From Cloeon dipterum (lineage: Eukaryota > Arthropoda > Insecta > Ephemeroptera > Baetidae), in the NCBI RefSeq assembly GCF_949628265.1, contig NC_088786.1, positions 5,518,001-5,582,000 of the forward strand: DNA of 64,000 nucleotides. Reading direction: 5' to 3'. Below the pieces are notes generated by a model. That model was not told the origin of the DNA and did no database searches. It saw only the letters and a list, made by a program, of their open reading frames with translations. Made by a program: the position numbers and the translations under genes. Positions 1-12,746 of the stretch are shown here, piece after piece (the first letter of the stretch is position 1; each line of letters starts with the position of its first letter).

Positions 1-14
1 ACCGCATTTTCAAA

Positions 15-1349
15 ATGGAATCGGATGAAGCAACGGTGGAGGAAGTCAGAAAAGAAGCGAGGCTTTCTGCAAATGAGGAGAAGCGCGCTCGTTTCGTAGT
101 GCCCGTGCAATTTGAGTGCGAAATGAGGGAACGACTCGAGGGCATGATGCAAGTGGTTGAAAGTGAACTCGACGACTTGGTTCTGGTTGCTAAGGCAACT
201 TTGGTTGGTGAATTTTGGATGAGCGTGTATCGTTGGTCATGATTTTTTTTCGTAGGACACCTGCAAAGAGTGGCATACCACCAAATACTGGGACTTGTTC
301 CGCGTTATGCAGAAAATGGTACTTGCTGACAAAATCCAAGGTCTGTGGAAAAGCCTATCAATTTTAATGTTTTAAATGTGATACATGCCGAGATAATCGC
401 ATTGTGAGCGCGCATGCTTTCTTGTTATGTGAAAATATGAGCGATGTAGGTCATGGCTTGAGTGCGGGATTATTTTTTGCTCCTACAATTTGACTTGCAT
501 AGCACTTTACGATTCCTTTCGAATTGCTCTCTGCACTTCTGCAGTCGGACTCGCACTTGTTGGTTATTAGAATGCCTGAAATTTGAGTTGTTTGCTATCA
601 GGGGGTAGCATATCTCGAAAGAAGGGGACTGAAAAAAAAATTGAAAAATGCTATGTTAGGTGAACATGCGCGCTCTTATAAAATTTTGTTTTCGACTGTG
701 TTGACTCGCATCTGTTGTTCTCAGAGATATTCCCTAAATTAGATGAGTATGCAAATGAGACCGAGGCTTTTGACGACTTGCAGAATCGCTCAAGGAGGGT
801 GCAGGAGTTTTATCAGATTGATAATTTGGCAGCCTATTTCCAATCTGTATCTTCAGTTGCAGATTTTGAACAAGTATTAAGCTCGTAATTTAATGCCATT
901 TTAAATCTTTAAATTTTGGGCCATTCGTTATAGCTACCAGCCGAAGGAGAGGCTGCTGCTGAAGAACCTTGTGCTGTATGCTTTGACTTCCCAGCTTTTT
1001 TAAATATTTTGACTTTTTCTTGCAATTTTTATAGAGCCTGCCATTCAGGCGTCATACAATTAGTCAGATCTCCAATTACTACGAGAATAAGGAGCCAATT
1101 TCAGAAACATGCAGGCGTGACACTTGGTGCGGACCTCACAATCAGACTCAAAAGAGACGAAAGTCCGAGGCAATGCCAAAATCTAGTCTCTCCGTGATAG
1201 ATGACGACAACAAAGGACTTGTGATAATCGGGACGGGATTCAAGCCGGAAACGATGACCAAAAGCGTGGACATGCTGAACGCAGCTCCCAACCCTCAAAT
1301 AATTAAATCACCGGAGAGTGAGGAGCAGGAGGAAGGATTAATTTCATAA
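15..1349 (+). CDS. Uncharacterised 256-aa protein, five exons
   Basis: Spliced by eye: 15-203, 256-340, 725-873, 941-975, 1037-1349, all with GT-AG borders; the total of 771 nt is in frame. The start is the first ATG after an AAA context at the window edge; an upstream exon cannot be excluded. The protein is acidic and helical in its first half (MESDEATVEEV..., then ERLEGMMQVVESELDDL) and basic and disordered toward the C-terminus (QTQKRRKSEAMPKSS), ending in SEEQEEGLIS. I recognise no domain. An AATAAA at 1356-1361 follows the stop. It converges on the gene at 1503-2404, with which it shares a weak motif and an intron position. Function unknown; the exon structure is more secure than any identity. 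Confidence 0.6.
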
Positions 1350-1355
1350 ATTTCA

Positions 1356-1361
1356 AATAAA
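1356..1361 (+). terminator. Polyadenylation signal AATAAA
   Basis: AATAAA lies 7 nt after the stop of the gene at 15-1349. Confidence 0.5.
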
Positions 1362-1502
1362 AAAAGACGTATGTTTTTTTTAAATGCGTTTTTAGCTGAA
1401 AATAATTTTATCTCCACATTTGATACAAAACAAATGGAAAATTTTTGAAATAAACATAAATATCAAATAAAAATATTTAATGAGGTAAAGGGTTTCCCCC
1501 TC

Positions 1503-2404
1503 TTAAACTCTCGGAGATGTCGGAGGCGCGCAAGGACTTGATAGGGCCTCATGGTCCTCGTTGTCAGGGCTGTTCGGCTCAACGTCAGTGACAAGCAGGT
1601 CCTGCTGCAATTCGCCTATTACTTCGGTCTCCTCTGGGCTCCCCTCGTTGTCATTTGTGGCTGGTTTCTGCAGCGGCATTAGCATTTCAGGGAACTGCAG
1701 CACGTGCCACGATTGCTGGCGCTCGACCCGACGGTTCTCAGTGCCAGAAGAAAACTCTGAAATGTCGCCAATGGTGTGGGAACGATGATGCTCGAGCATT
1801 GCTGGCGGACAGATTTTGGTTTCAGGGTCTTGACAGCCGTCGCATCCAGGAACCGTAGGGACGGCGGGCTGAAGAGCATTATTTAATTCTTTATTATTTA
1901 GACAATAGACTGGTAAAATATTTTACTTGTTTCAGTCCGTTTCTAAAGTAGTGATCCAAGCTCTCCTTTATATAATAGTCAAGAATATGAGGCTTGATTT
2001 TGTAGTTTGGCCCGTCCCATTCGCTACCTTCAAATTTCACGTCTTGATCATCAAGCAAGGAGCAGACCCCTAAATTGACATTGAGGTAATTTAGGTGCCA
2101 TAACAAGGAGACAACAACAGTCGCTTTACTTAGAGCATCTTCAGCTTTGATCATGCCTTGGAGAATGCGGTAGATGAACCAATAGCAGTTTTCTCCAGGT
2201 TTCACCCTGATCACCTGAGTATGATATAGGGGTTTGAAGAGATTTCAACGCATGAAAATAAAACAATTCACCTCGGTTGCTATGATCTCACAGAGACTAG
2301 TCAATTCTTCGAGGTTCGACTCAATCAGCAGCCGCATGCCGTCGGCACGCTTCTTTTCTATCAGCTCTTCATTCATTTCCTCCGCGAATTTCTGCTTGCA
2401 ACAA
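1503..2404 (-). CDS. Uncharacterised protein, 5' end not found
   Basis: Three linked exons on the minus strand: 2404-2272, 2214-1927, 1868-1503 (stop TAA). All have GT-AG borders and a common reading frame. The first visible exon needs an upstream exon ending in phase 2, which I could not identify; a short ATG exon near 3114 has a good donor but the wrong phase. The protein begins with a charged helix (KQKFAEEMNEELIEKKRADG), has a compact middle (GENCYWFIYRILQGMIKAED) and ends in a long Pro/Glu/Ser-rich tail that looks disordered. No known domain recognised. Its helix RADGMRLLIESNLEEL and the phase-0 intron after it resemble the convergent neighbour at 15-1349, so the two may be old paralogues. 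Confidence 0.55.
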
Positions 2405-4512
2405 CTGCAAGATTTAATGTATTTCCTCTTAAGTGTGCAACAATAGAGAGCTATATTAATATTAACAAAATTAAACTAAATATTCTTGGTCTGATAGTGA
2501 GATTTTGTTTGAATTGTTTACATTTTTCAATAATGTTGATACTGCTATGAAATATAGACCTAGAAATTTTTGTGGCTCTAGGAAAAATCAAGATAAATTA
2601 CTTACATTCCCGGCCAAAATTACCTTGCGAATTTTTTTAATTTATTTTTAGTACGAGTAGGAAAAGCTAAACGCAGAATGTATTCTACCACTCCGGTTTT
2701 ATTGAATTTTCTCCATGCAAATTTTCGACAGGAATAATTTTTGTTACACTCTTTCCTAACGCGTGGATTACAAAACACTCATATCCAAGTCACATACATT
2801 TAACTACAAAGGCAGCAAACAATTTTGTTCTTTCTGCGCTGAGAACCTCATATTATGCAAATTAAACTCGTCGAGTCTTAAGCAACAATAGGGTTCAGCA
2901 AGAACAAAGTTTTTTCAGGGGCAGTGAGCATTTTTTGCTAGGAGCAAATCAAGCAGATATAAAAACGTCATTAAATTTTACAACAAAATTCACAATGATC
3001 AAGTGTGCGTGATCGGCTGCCAAACGAATTTTTCTTCGCGAGAAGAATATGATTGTGATCCCCTTTTTTCATGTCAACTTACAAATTATTGAACGTCTGC
3101 TACGATCCATTTTATTCGGCACAAACATCAGCATAATAATATAGCTTTGTACGAGAGCGAGTAAAAGTCAAATTAAAACCATTGGTCTTGCTCGCTTTAG
3201 TTAATTACCTCTGATAAATCTCACACAAATTTGTCGCTTACGTCGAGTAGTAGTGTAATTATGTCTCTTGCGTTTACACGAAATTTGTACCCCGTTTTGT
3301 GAAAAGATTTTACCTTTTATCCGTGATTTTGAATATCTATATTATGTGAGGCGGATGCGCGTTTTGGCATTTAATGAGAATATTTTTAATGCAAAGGGAA
3401 CTGCAATCACAGTCGTATCTTTTACAAAAATTCCTTACTGCACACACGGTTTTCAAAAATTCGAATGTAATCGCGGTTCTTCGTCACTTTGGCAAAAATT
3501 GAAGGCTCCCGACACACTCAAGATTAATATATTTAGTTTAATTCACGAACATGCTTTTGGTTTTTGCATCATCGTCACTTTGTGCTTTAAACATATGCAC
3601 GAACATTTTTTTGCGCACAAAGCAACGTTCGCATTTTTCTGCATAACAATTTCGTCCGCAATACATAAATTATCATCGATTCATAAAAATAATAACTTTG
3701 GTGCTTGCATCTTAACGTAATAGATGAAGACAATAATAACCCTGAGCAATAAATCAACTATTAGACATTTTAAGCAGTGATTTGTCTTCTTCAGTATTAT
3801 TTTTATTCCTTTCCAAATCTTGCGGTGGGACCGAACATTTAAAATTAAAGTCAATTCCCGAATGGCGTGACGATTTATCAAAGCATTGCTTTTTTACTGC
3901 TGTATACAAATACACAATTATTGTGATAAGTTTTAATCAGGAATGCGAATTGATCAAAGCCAGAGGAAATTTCTAAACCATAATTTATCACAGTCGCAGA
4001 TCTGTGTTTCCAGTGAAAAATTATCGGAAAGAAAAGAGGGAAGTTGCAGGTTCAATATTTTCGCACGCTACTGCACATTTCATCATAAGATATAGAGTTG
4101 TTACCACGCTTTTTAATGATATACCCTGACAAGAATTGAGTTGTAGGAATATAATTGTTTTAACAGTTCAATCATTAAGCATTTCAAATTTACTTAATTT
4201 ACCATGCAAATACCAGCATGCACTACGATATATATAATTATTTATTATACGCTTCTAAAGTGTTTCATTTAAGAGCTCTTTTTTGTTCAATAAAATCACA
4301 GAGTCGATTATATAACAAACACCTACGGCATGCGCAATTTATTCTTAGAAACGATTTGCGCGGAACCACCTTCGTGAAGCAATCGGAAAGAGGTACAAAA
4401 CGTACAAATAGGATAGAAGCCAAGCTCTGAAAATATGGAAAATTTGATTTCTGGGCTCAACGGAATCATCTTGGCAGGCGGAAGCAATCCTAGGCCCTGA
4501 CCTGAATCACAG
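2405..4512. other. AT-rich stretch with no supportable gene
   Basis: It holds several open frames, the longest at 3268-3720 (+), but they lack an ATG start or good splice context and have the composition of AT-rich non-coding DNA. The missing first exon of the minus-strand gene at 1503-2404 probably lies here. Confidence 0.5.
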
Positions 4513-4629
4513 GTGGCTCACGCAAATCTCGAGATATCACCAGACACACACGGCAAGAAACACAAGCTATTCATGCAGAAATTGAAAAAGCAGAAGAGTC
4601 ACTCTGCCGAGATACACGCGCTGCAATAG
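4513..4629 (+). CDS. Possible terminal exon of a small unknown gene
   Basis: A CACAG acceptor at 4508-4512 is followed by 38 open codons with a protein-like, lysine-rich sequence (VAHANLEISPDTHGKK..., MQKLKKQKSHSAEIHALQ) and a TAG. An AATAAA-like signal follows about 40 nt later. No upstream exon could be joined with confidence, and I recognise no family. It could be a chance open frame. Confidence 0.22.
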   Translation: MAHANLEISPDTHGKKHKLFMQKLKKQKSHSAEIHALQ

Positions 4630-4774
4630 ACACGCAAAGGTATACGAGAAAACAAAATCAAATGAAGAAAATAAAGGATTTGACACTGGAAATTTATTCA
4701 AGCTAGATGAACAATTTTAACATAAAACAAAGCACTAATGAGTAAAACATGTGAAAAGGTCGACACCTATATTT

Positions 4775-4870
4775 TCAATCAATTTCGGGCTCGGTCGGTT
4801 CGGAGATGTCTCGATATTGCTTGCCGACGTGGGAGCGAATTAGTCGAAAATTAGGCGGAAACTCGTCACA
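4775..4870 (-). CDS. Possible terminal exon, 31 codons
   Basis: On the minus strand a CTCAG acceptor is followed by 31 open codons (CDEFPPNFRLIRSHVGKQYR, then an acidic DISEPTEPEID end) and a TGA. Composition is protein-like. In the same frame the upstream sequence is open except for one TAG four codons before the acceptor. It may belong with the possible first exon at 5827-6023, but I found no middle exon with matching phases. Confidence 0.25.
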   Translation of the reverse strand, partial: CDEFPPNFRLIRSHVGKQYRDISEPTEPEID

Positions 4871-5826
4871 CTGAGCTAGCTACACTAACTTGCGGCGTTG
4901 GTCAAATTTCGTCAGGATTGTGGATAGCAAGTTGGCGGACAATGGCAAATAATAATTATACGAGAGGTGACTACAAGAAGTCCCTGACAACAGCCTAAGA
5001 ACGCTTCTCAATACAATAATAATAACATGTAACAAAAAGACTTTCTTTCGAATAGACATCTCAGTAGCATTTAACATTATTCCCCTCAGTTGCAGTGAAC
5101 ATTTACTTTATTAAGTCGTTTTTAATTACTTCATCCGTTCTTCATTTCTTCTTTTATTAACCTATCATCACAATAAAGAATTATTAAATCCCTAACATTA
5201 GCAGTTCTTTTAATTATAAATTGTTTAAAAAGTTGGTTCATATCTTCATCTCACAATAATCATTATAACAATGTACTATAAAAATCAGTCCCCCCATTTA
5301 TTCAACAGCCTATCGAGTGCGAAAAAATATTTAAAAATTGCTGTCAAAGCAATCTCGTCATCATACTTACAATAAATAACAAAAATAAATCCGTACTTAA
5401 TCAAACAGAGCACCTAATCGATCGTAAAAAAAGTAAGTTTTGCCAACTTGAGTCTACTACTTGAAAAGATGAACAGCAACGCCAGCAAGTTTTGAGGTTA
5501 CGTGCGCAGAGGACGCAATAATTAGCAGATGTTTCACTGGTTCGGGTCTTGGAAAACATTGGTCCTAACAGGCATGCAGAGTAGTTATTAATTAATTACA
5601 ATTGAGCAGGAACCAGCCGTTGTAAGAGGCAGGAACACTACTGCGTGTACTTGCCAACAACGTAAAACAGAAATGAAAGTAGTATGTAGGACAGCGGTGA
5701 GAACAATAGATGCGGATTGCGCTCGGAAAAAGATGGAAGAGGTGATGTCTAACAACGATTCTACCCCTACGCTTTGCTACCAAAACACAGTACGTTCTGA
5801 CAATAATTTTGTGATATGCTGGGTAC

Positions 5827-6023
5827 TTTTGTTTCTGCAGCATTTTCTCTGCGTGGGCTCTAAGTTCGTCTTGCGTTACACTGTTTATTGGTTCCCCGGA
5901 AAATATAATCGCCCGTCGTTTTGAATTACAAGCCCCCGAGGTCGAATTGATTCCCGCGAGTCGGCAGCGCGCAACCACCTTCTTTCTTGCTACGATACAC
6001 GAGTTTTTTTTCATTTTGTTCAT
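5827..6023 (-). CDS. Possible first coding exon of a small unknown gene
   Basis: ATG at 6023 opens a frame of about 66 codons (MNKMKKNSCIVARKKVVARC, later GEPINSVTQDELRAHAEKML) that reaches a plausible GT donor at 5826. An overlapping short ATG frame (MALNK, stop) lies just upstream. Product not recognised. The region from here down to 4775 may be one small minus-strand gene, or decayed coding sequence. Confidence 0.25.
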
Positions 6024-6474
6024 TTATTCAGAGCCATCTTTTTCGATTGTTGGTTGCTTTCACGCTGCTGCGTAAGTGAGAGATAAAACAGGCCCGCGAT
6101 AAGTAGCACCCCCCTCCCTGCAGCTCGTCTTGTAGTTGTGTGTGTACTCAAATTAGTAGTGGTTTCACCCACCCACCCTCCCGCCCGAGATTCCCTACCG
6201 TACGACGGAGAGGAGCAGCGACTGTGTCCTCCTGAAAACAGACAGGTCTCCAATCAATCACGATTACTCCACTTTCCTACTTACAATTAGGTCGTTTCAC
6301 TATGGAATAACACCGAGTGCTCCAAAGCGAACATAGTAAATTCATGTTTCAGGCATCTTGTTTGGATGCACAACTTTGTATCAAATATGAAATAAACAGA
6401 GGCTTAATTCTGCTGATTTTTGGTTGTTCAGGATTGCATAAAAAATGTGAAAAGCAAATAAAAAATCATTGAAA

Positions 6475-6480
6475 TTTATT
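6475..6480 (-). terminator. Likely polyadenylation signal of Transportin-1
   Basis: AATAAA on the minus strand, about 300 nt downstream of the Transportin-1 stop codon. Confidence 0.4.
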
Positions 6481-6783
6481 TATATCGATTTCTAGTGATA
6501 ATGGTAAGATGCTCTTCGAATTTGCGAAAGGGTTGTCAGCGGCGTTGTTGCCTTAGTAAATATTTAGTAATGTAGGTAACAAAACTAAATAGCACAATAT
6601 TTAACGATATACGAGAATTACAAGGTCTTACAAAAACCCCTGCTAGCGATGCAGATTTTCAAAATATTCACTGCTATGTATACTCATTGCAGCGAATATC
6701 AAATTTAATACTCTGCAAACATTTTTTGCTAGAAGGTACCAGCTGGCATGCGCCATTGTTCTTACCAAAGGTGGTAAGGCGTT

Positions 6784-9700
6784 TCACACGCCGTACATGG
6801 TTGTAAGCCTCTCTTTCAGCTGAACAGGGAACTGGTCTGAGAAACGTTTCCAGTTTTCCTCGCCGACTTGGTTCTTAAAGCCGTGCAAGATCTGAAAACA
6901 CAGGATAAAATAATCTCCTGTATTTAAAATTCATCAGAAATTTTGAATTTGTTGCTGTTTACAACTCAATTAGTTTTTCAAAACTTGGATATCTTAATTA
7001 ATAATTTTTATTCAATTGTGAATGAATATACGTGAAATTTTACTAAAATATTTACGATTGTGGGTATGCATTAAGTAATTATTCAAATACTACGTGTCTA
7101 TAGTGTTAATTATTACTACAAAACCAAGTTGAAGTTTGCAAACAGAGTGAATAAAAGACTTAAGTATGATGTACCTTTGAGAAAAGTTCCTTTAGGTCTT
7201 CCTTAGGACTGATCCAGGAGGCGACCGCGTCACAGAAGAAAATGAAGTCCTGCACGACTCCGGCCGGGTTGACTGTGATCATTTGGCAGATACCCCGAAA
7301 GGCAGAGTCCTTCTCCTCGTTGTCTCGGATGTTGCGCAGCGAAGTGCACCTGCCAGCGAGAAACAGTTAGCGCGCCACGACACGCATGCAACGACAAGTA
7401 GTGCCACGAGTGAAAGACATCTCATTTTTTGGTTTTCATGCGTTTGAGACTGACACTGAAAATGACAAGTCACGGTTGTTGCTGACTTGTCGATTAACTG
7501 AATCAGTGAAAGGGAGCGAAGGGATTAAAAAAGTCGAGTGATAAAAGAAGGAACTGAACGGGTCAAACTAGATCTAATAATCGGAAACGAGATGTTAGAA
7601 AAAGCAAACTATGTATTTAAAAACCAAATGCATTCAACACATAAACAGAGAATTCCCTTCACTGTTGGCAAAGCAAATTTATTTTAAAAATATTTATAGG
7701 TATTGATAAATTGATAATAAAAATGAAAAGGGTTACACACCACTGCCGCACAAACTGTTGTAACAGAGGAGCCACCTCATGAGGGCACACATACCCTAGC
7801 CGGCCAATAGTAATAGCTATTGGGCCAAAACAAAACAAAGAGAAAACATACACTTAATAGAAACATAATATTAAATAATCGTTAACAAGAATGATAATCA
7901 AGGTGGGTGCAGTTTGCATCACTTTAAAATAAACGATGAATTAAAACAATCATCATCAATCCCACCGAAAAACAGATAATCTTTTCATGAAACACTGATC
8001 AATCGAGTTGTGTGAATAGCAAGAATCTCATCAAGTGCCAAAATATAATTACGCTAAAACTCGTTGCAGAGAAGCCAAGTTATGAGCTTATTTCGAACAA
8101 CTACAGAATGAGTTTAAAACTACCTTGTCCCTTGGAAAGAAATATAATTCATTTGTTTTAAATGGCAATAAATAGGGACTGTCACATTTCAAAGATTCTA
8201 GAAAAAATGATGCGCTTAATAATGTGTTAGAAACATTACCTGTATTCTCCAATAGGGTTTTCGGGGTGTTAGGCCTATTGATGATAACTACTAGTTGGTC
8301 CAAAACCAGTGGGATGTAATTGCTAGTACCACCTCCTATTTTTCATTGAAAATATATTATTATTCAAGAGACGAGTAAGAGGCAACAAGATGTTTTACCT
8401 AATTTTATAGAAATCTCTCCAATCGCCCAGGTGGCATTGTTGCACACAGAAATGAATTCAGGGTTCAAATTTTGCGCCAGAATAGGGAAGAATTGAGCTG
8501 AAAACAGATATATCACCATATGTAAAATCATCTTAAACAAAAATTCTACGTAATTTTTTATTGTTTTAATTATTGAGTAAATTAAAAGACAATTAGCTCT
8601 GTGAGTCAAGTTTAGTGTACCTAAAATTTAAGTAAGTGTTAAGTAACAACTAAGCACAATAAAGGATGCACATTCTTTTAAACGCAGACAAAGATGTAGC
8701 AAGGATCGTTTCAAAACTTTGTGATAATTTACAAAGAACAATTAAATCGAAAAAAATGTGACGAATCTCAATGAACAAAGGCGTTCTTCTTAACGTATTG
8801 CTTATCAGATTTCTAAACTCACGAATGCAAGGCTCGACGTGCTGGAAGCAAGCTTTGGTGAGATCGCCAAGCAGGGCGAAGGAGCTCTGCCGCACTTCAG
8901 GCATAGGGTCTTGCATGCACTGGAAGAGCAGCGGCATGATGTTTGAGTTGACCACCAACTTTTCTATATGGCCATTGAGGCCCTCCGCCAGTCCAGACAA
9001 CAGGTCAAGCGCCACTATCATGAAGTCCTTGTCTGGAGCCTCGTACTGCTCTGGACTCTGGGTATTGGCCTGGTAAATAGACAATTTTAAATTACATTAA
9101 ACTGATAAACAGGGTTCCGAATTATGTTGACCAATTTAAATTGTCCGGTTTAATCCGGGGTTTTTAATTTATCAATTCATTTATCATTAAACCTTAAAAA
9201 TATCAGTGATGAAAAAATTATTTGACAGTGACATGTGACGAAACCAGAAAAATAAAGTCATATTGGGCCAAACTGGTTAAACCCGGTTTTAACCAGTTTA
9301 ATCCAGACTGCCAGCTTTTTCGGAACCCTGCTGATGAAATGTATGAGAGGACTGAAGGGAGACACTCACAAGGTGCTGGTTCAGCGTCTGCTCGACCAGC
9401 GACACGCATCGCCGGTAAACTGGCTCGCAGTAGGGAAGGAATCCGGACTGCAGCGCCGTTGCTACGCTCGATAGACACTCGAGCAACGGGAAGAGATCCT
9501 TGTCTTCGTCTTTCAAGACGTTCCACTTCTGGATGAGGGGAGGCATCAGCAGGTTGATGTAGTCAGGCTTGTTGAGGTGGTGACCAACAGAGTCAGCCAA
9601 GGTGCCGATGGCGTCGTACAAGATCAGCAGGTTCTTATGCTGGTACTTGCTGAATGCGAAAACCAACGTTTCCAAGATGAATCCCAGATATGGCACCAGC

Positions 9701-12700
9701 TCGGTGCATGCCTCTTCCTCCAGGGTGGCGAAGGCTGAGCAGGCTGCTTCCTGCACCCTCTTGTTTCCATCCAGGACTCGTTTCAGCAACTGAAAACCGC
9801 ACAATCAATAACATCAGCATTTATCTCATTACATCATTATGCAAGAGTTTCCAACTACTCAATTTCTTAGGAAAATGATAGTTTTATAGCACCAAGGAAA
9901 ATTCTTTTATTTAAAAATTTAATTAAAATTGAAAAATCACCTCAGTCATGAGTGGCTTCAAATACTGCTCGTGAGGCTGGGTGACTACCCAGTGCGAGTA
10001 GCGACTCAAGGTCCAACAGGTGATGGCTCGGACTAGAGCCTTCTTGTCTGATAGGCAGTTTATCAGGTAGGGGATGAGCTCTGGCAGGTGGGGGATCATG
10101 CCCTGCATGCAGCCCTCAGCAATGGCCCCGAGTGCCAGGATGCCGGACTCTTTGATCTCCCACTCCTGATGGAAGAGCGTCTCTTTCAGGATAGGCACCA
10201 GCACAGGCAGCGATTCCTCATGAAAGACGTTGGCAAGCACGTCCAACGCAGCCGCGCTGCACTTTCTCAGATTCCAGTCAGACAGCGAGTTGTCGTCGTC
10301 AAGCACGTCATCGTCGTCATCCTCCTCGCCTTCTCCGTTTTCCTCCGCGTGCTTGATGGTGTGCGTCCGCGACTTGTGAAACCGAGGCCGAATGTCTTCT
10401 TCTCTATCCGGCACCATTCCGTCTTCTTCCACGTCACCCTGATTGAAACCAGATATTTATTAAATTATGTTGTAGCAATAAAAACAAACTGATTCAACAG
10501 AAAAAATTTTAACAACAAATAATGTGTTTTAAGATAGCTTCTTTGCAGTTTAAAGTTTAAAGATTTATTTTTAAATTGTGCAATGAAGAGATTAATATCA
10601 CAGGAAATAACACTATTAACTTTGAAATGCCTCTGAAGATGCTAAAAATAGTAACATCATAAGAAGCACTGAACAATTTAATCAGCTTTCTGAATGTAGG
10701 CAGTTTTGGATACTACTATCAACTAACTGGTAAATTTTAACGAGGCCAAACACATACCCCTCTCGAAAGTCTGCAATTTTTGAGGAAATAATAATTAACT
10801 ATCAAGACTGAATAGTATTCATTTTTATCTTCTCGCAGTGAAATTTTTATAATTTTTCTCACCCCAGAAGCAATTAATTTCCATTGCTTAAAAAAGAGGG
10901 CGTAACCAGTAAAATTTAAAAAATTGGATTTTAGGGCACTTATGGTCAGAAGTATATTATGAAGTTAATTGGCCGGTTAATTTTCAAGTAATATCGTTTT
11001 TTAAAATAAAATTAAAATCCCTATCATTACAATTTAAAGATAGATTTGAAAAAATATTGAAATATTATTCAAAGTCTAGCCGTTTCTTACTTTCAATAGA
11101 ATGATGTCAATCTCAGCGTACTTCATTCCACGCACGAGAACGGGGACAAGTCTATTCAAATGAGGTGCAAGCGCGTCCTTGCACACCGGTTGCTCAGCCA
11201 GCGACAGCCAGAACTCGCAGGCCTCAAGCGCAACCGTTTCATCGGGGTCCTGGGTTCGCAGTAGCATGTACTCGATGATGTTGTGCATGTGCGGAATCAA
11301 TCTATCCATTCGCACTTCAAGCAGCATGACCAGAGCGCGGCACACGTTTTTCCTTACCTCAGGATCTTCATCCGTGGCCAAATGGAAGAGACTCTACGAA
11401 AGGAATTACAACAACATTTTTTCCTATTCAAGGAAGAGAAGGGACATACTGTTAAAAAGGAGTCGATGTGCACCATCAGCGCCTGGGTTCTCCCGACGAT
11501 GAACTGATTGACGCATGCGATGGCGTGAGACCTGATCTTTGGACTGTTATGTTGGAAAAACTGTAGAAACTTTGGAATTAGAATGTTGAGTGGTCGGTTC
11601 AAGGCGTCGCTGTCAAGTCGTTCTGCTGAGTCCTCGCAAATCTTCTGCAGGGCGCCAAAAGCTCCCTGTATTTGAAAAATTCAAGTTAACTATCACTATT
11701 TGGTACTAAAAACAGCGTCTTAGGTTTAATTCCTGATATGAGACTCAAGTTAACGAGATTCCCTCCCACCCATATTTATCTACAATCAAAATTCACAACT
11801 GGGCTTAAATTTAATGAAACATTTTTTACCTCACAAACGTTGTAGTCGTGCGAGTCTAGCATTTGACACAAAGCTGGAAGCAAAGCAGGCCAATGGACCA
11901 ACTCTTCTTTGTAAGCAATGGTGGTGATCAAGATTCCAACAGTGGCTCGTATCAACGGGGAAGGATCGCCAACAGCCGACAAACATTCCTGCGTTGCGTG
12001 AATATCGCAGTTTAATTAATGTTTGAAACGGCAAAAATGGAGTGAATTTACCTGCTTGATGAATTCTGTGACTTCAGGAGGAAATTTGTGGTAGTAGGAT
12101 TTAACATTATTCTTTAAAATGAGCCCACTAAGAGATCGGGTTGGTTCATCTGTGGAATTTAATGAATTAAATGCTGCTGATGAAAACATTAAATTCAAAT
12201 TTATGTATCTACCTTCACTTGTGAGTTTAGTAAGGACGAATATTAGGTAGTTGTTGAAGTCTGGGAAATTGTTCAACTCTTCCAATTTCTAAGAAACATG
12301 TTTAGGAAAATAGCCGAAAACAGTGCTTATTATCAACAAAGCCAACTTTGTGGTTTCATTATCACAAACATAAAAATTGAAGTCCTGTCAAAACGCAGGA
12401 GATAACGGAGACTATAAAAACTATTAACGTTAATTTCCAAGTTGATCATAAAATGCGAGACAGAATGAGGTCCCGTGCAATTTTAGTGACGGCCCCCATG
12501 TATGATACTTCACTATACAAAGAATGGATCAATATCAGGGCAAGTCCCAAATTTTAATATATCTATCAAGTGGCTCTTGCACCCAGATAAATTTAGGCGC
12601 GTTTCTCACGCCAAATATAATTCAGTAAAGGATACTTGTTGCACTGCTCGTTGAGTAACATTGTCAGGCGACTGCGACTCCTTTAAAAGCTGCAAAATTT

Positions 12701-12746
12701 GTCTCAAGCCCTCCTCTTGTGGCTGCCACGCCATATTCGATGACAT
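6784..12746 (-). CDS. Tnpo: Transportin-1 (karyopherin beta-2), nuclear import receptor
   Basis: Importin-beta family receptor that carries PY-NLS cargoes (hnRNPs and other RNA-binding proteins) into the nucleus and releases them on RanGTP. Fourteen exons: 12746-12636, 12288-12213, 12149-12052, 11988-11830, 11665-11450, 11393-11091, 10438-9941, 9789-9370, 9069-8823, 8497-8399, 8332-8240, 7816-7741, 7349-7175, 6891-6784. Total 2679 nt, 892 aa, about the normal family length. Recognised by close match to animal Transportin-1 along its whole length: N-terminal [22 protein letters not shown] repeats throughout, the acidic loop with a run of Asp near residues 350-372, and the C-terminal [19 protein letters not shown] ending in MYGV. 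Two in-frame ATGs (12746 and 12734) could serve as start. No frameshift or missing repeat seen. Intron 8 carries a small hAT-like element. Confidence 0.97.
9110..9330. mobile_element. hAT-like non-autonomous DNA element (MITE), 221 bp
   Basis: The ends are perfect 12-bp inverted repeats, CAGGGTTCCGAA and TTCGGAACCCTG. It is flanked by an 8-bp direct repeat with one mismatch (CTGATAAA / CTGATGAA). The CAGGG terminus and 8-bp duplication are typical of the hAT superfamily. There is no coding capacity. It lies in Transportin-1 intron 8, about 40 bp downstream of the exon 8 donor. Confidence 0.8.

Noticed and set aside
3087..3114. Candidate first exon (MDRSRRSII) for the minus-strand gene at 1503-2404
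   Set aside because: Good ATG context and GTAAGT donor, but it ends in phase 1 while the next exon needs phase 2.
3268..3720. 150-codon open frame on the plus strand
   Set aside because: It has no ATG at its start, no splice or domain support and AT-driven composition; likely chance.
9222..9536. Open frames on both strands across the Tnpo intron 8 / exon 8 border
   Set aside because: Explained by the MITE plus the shadow of Transportin-1 exon 8.
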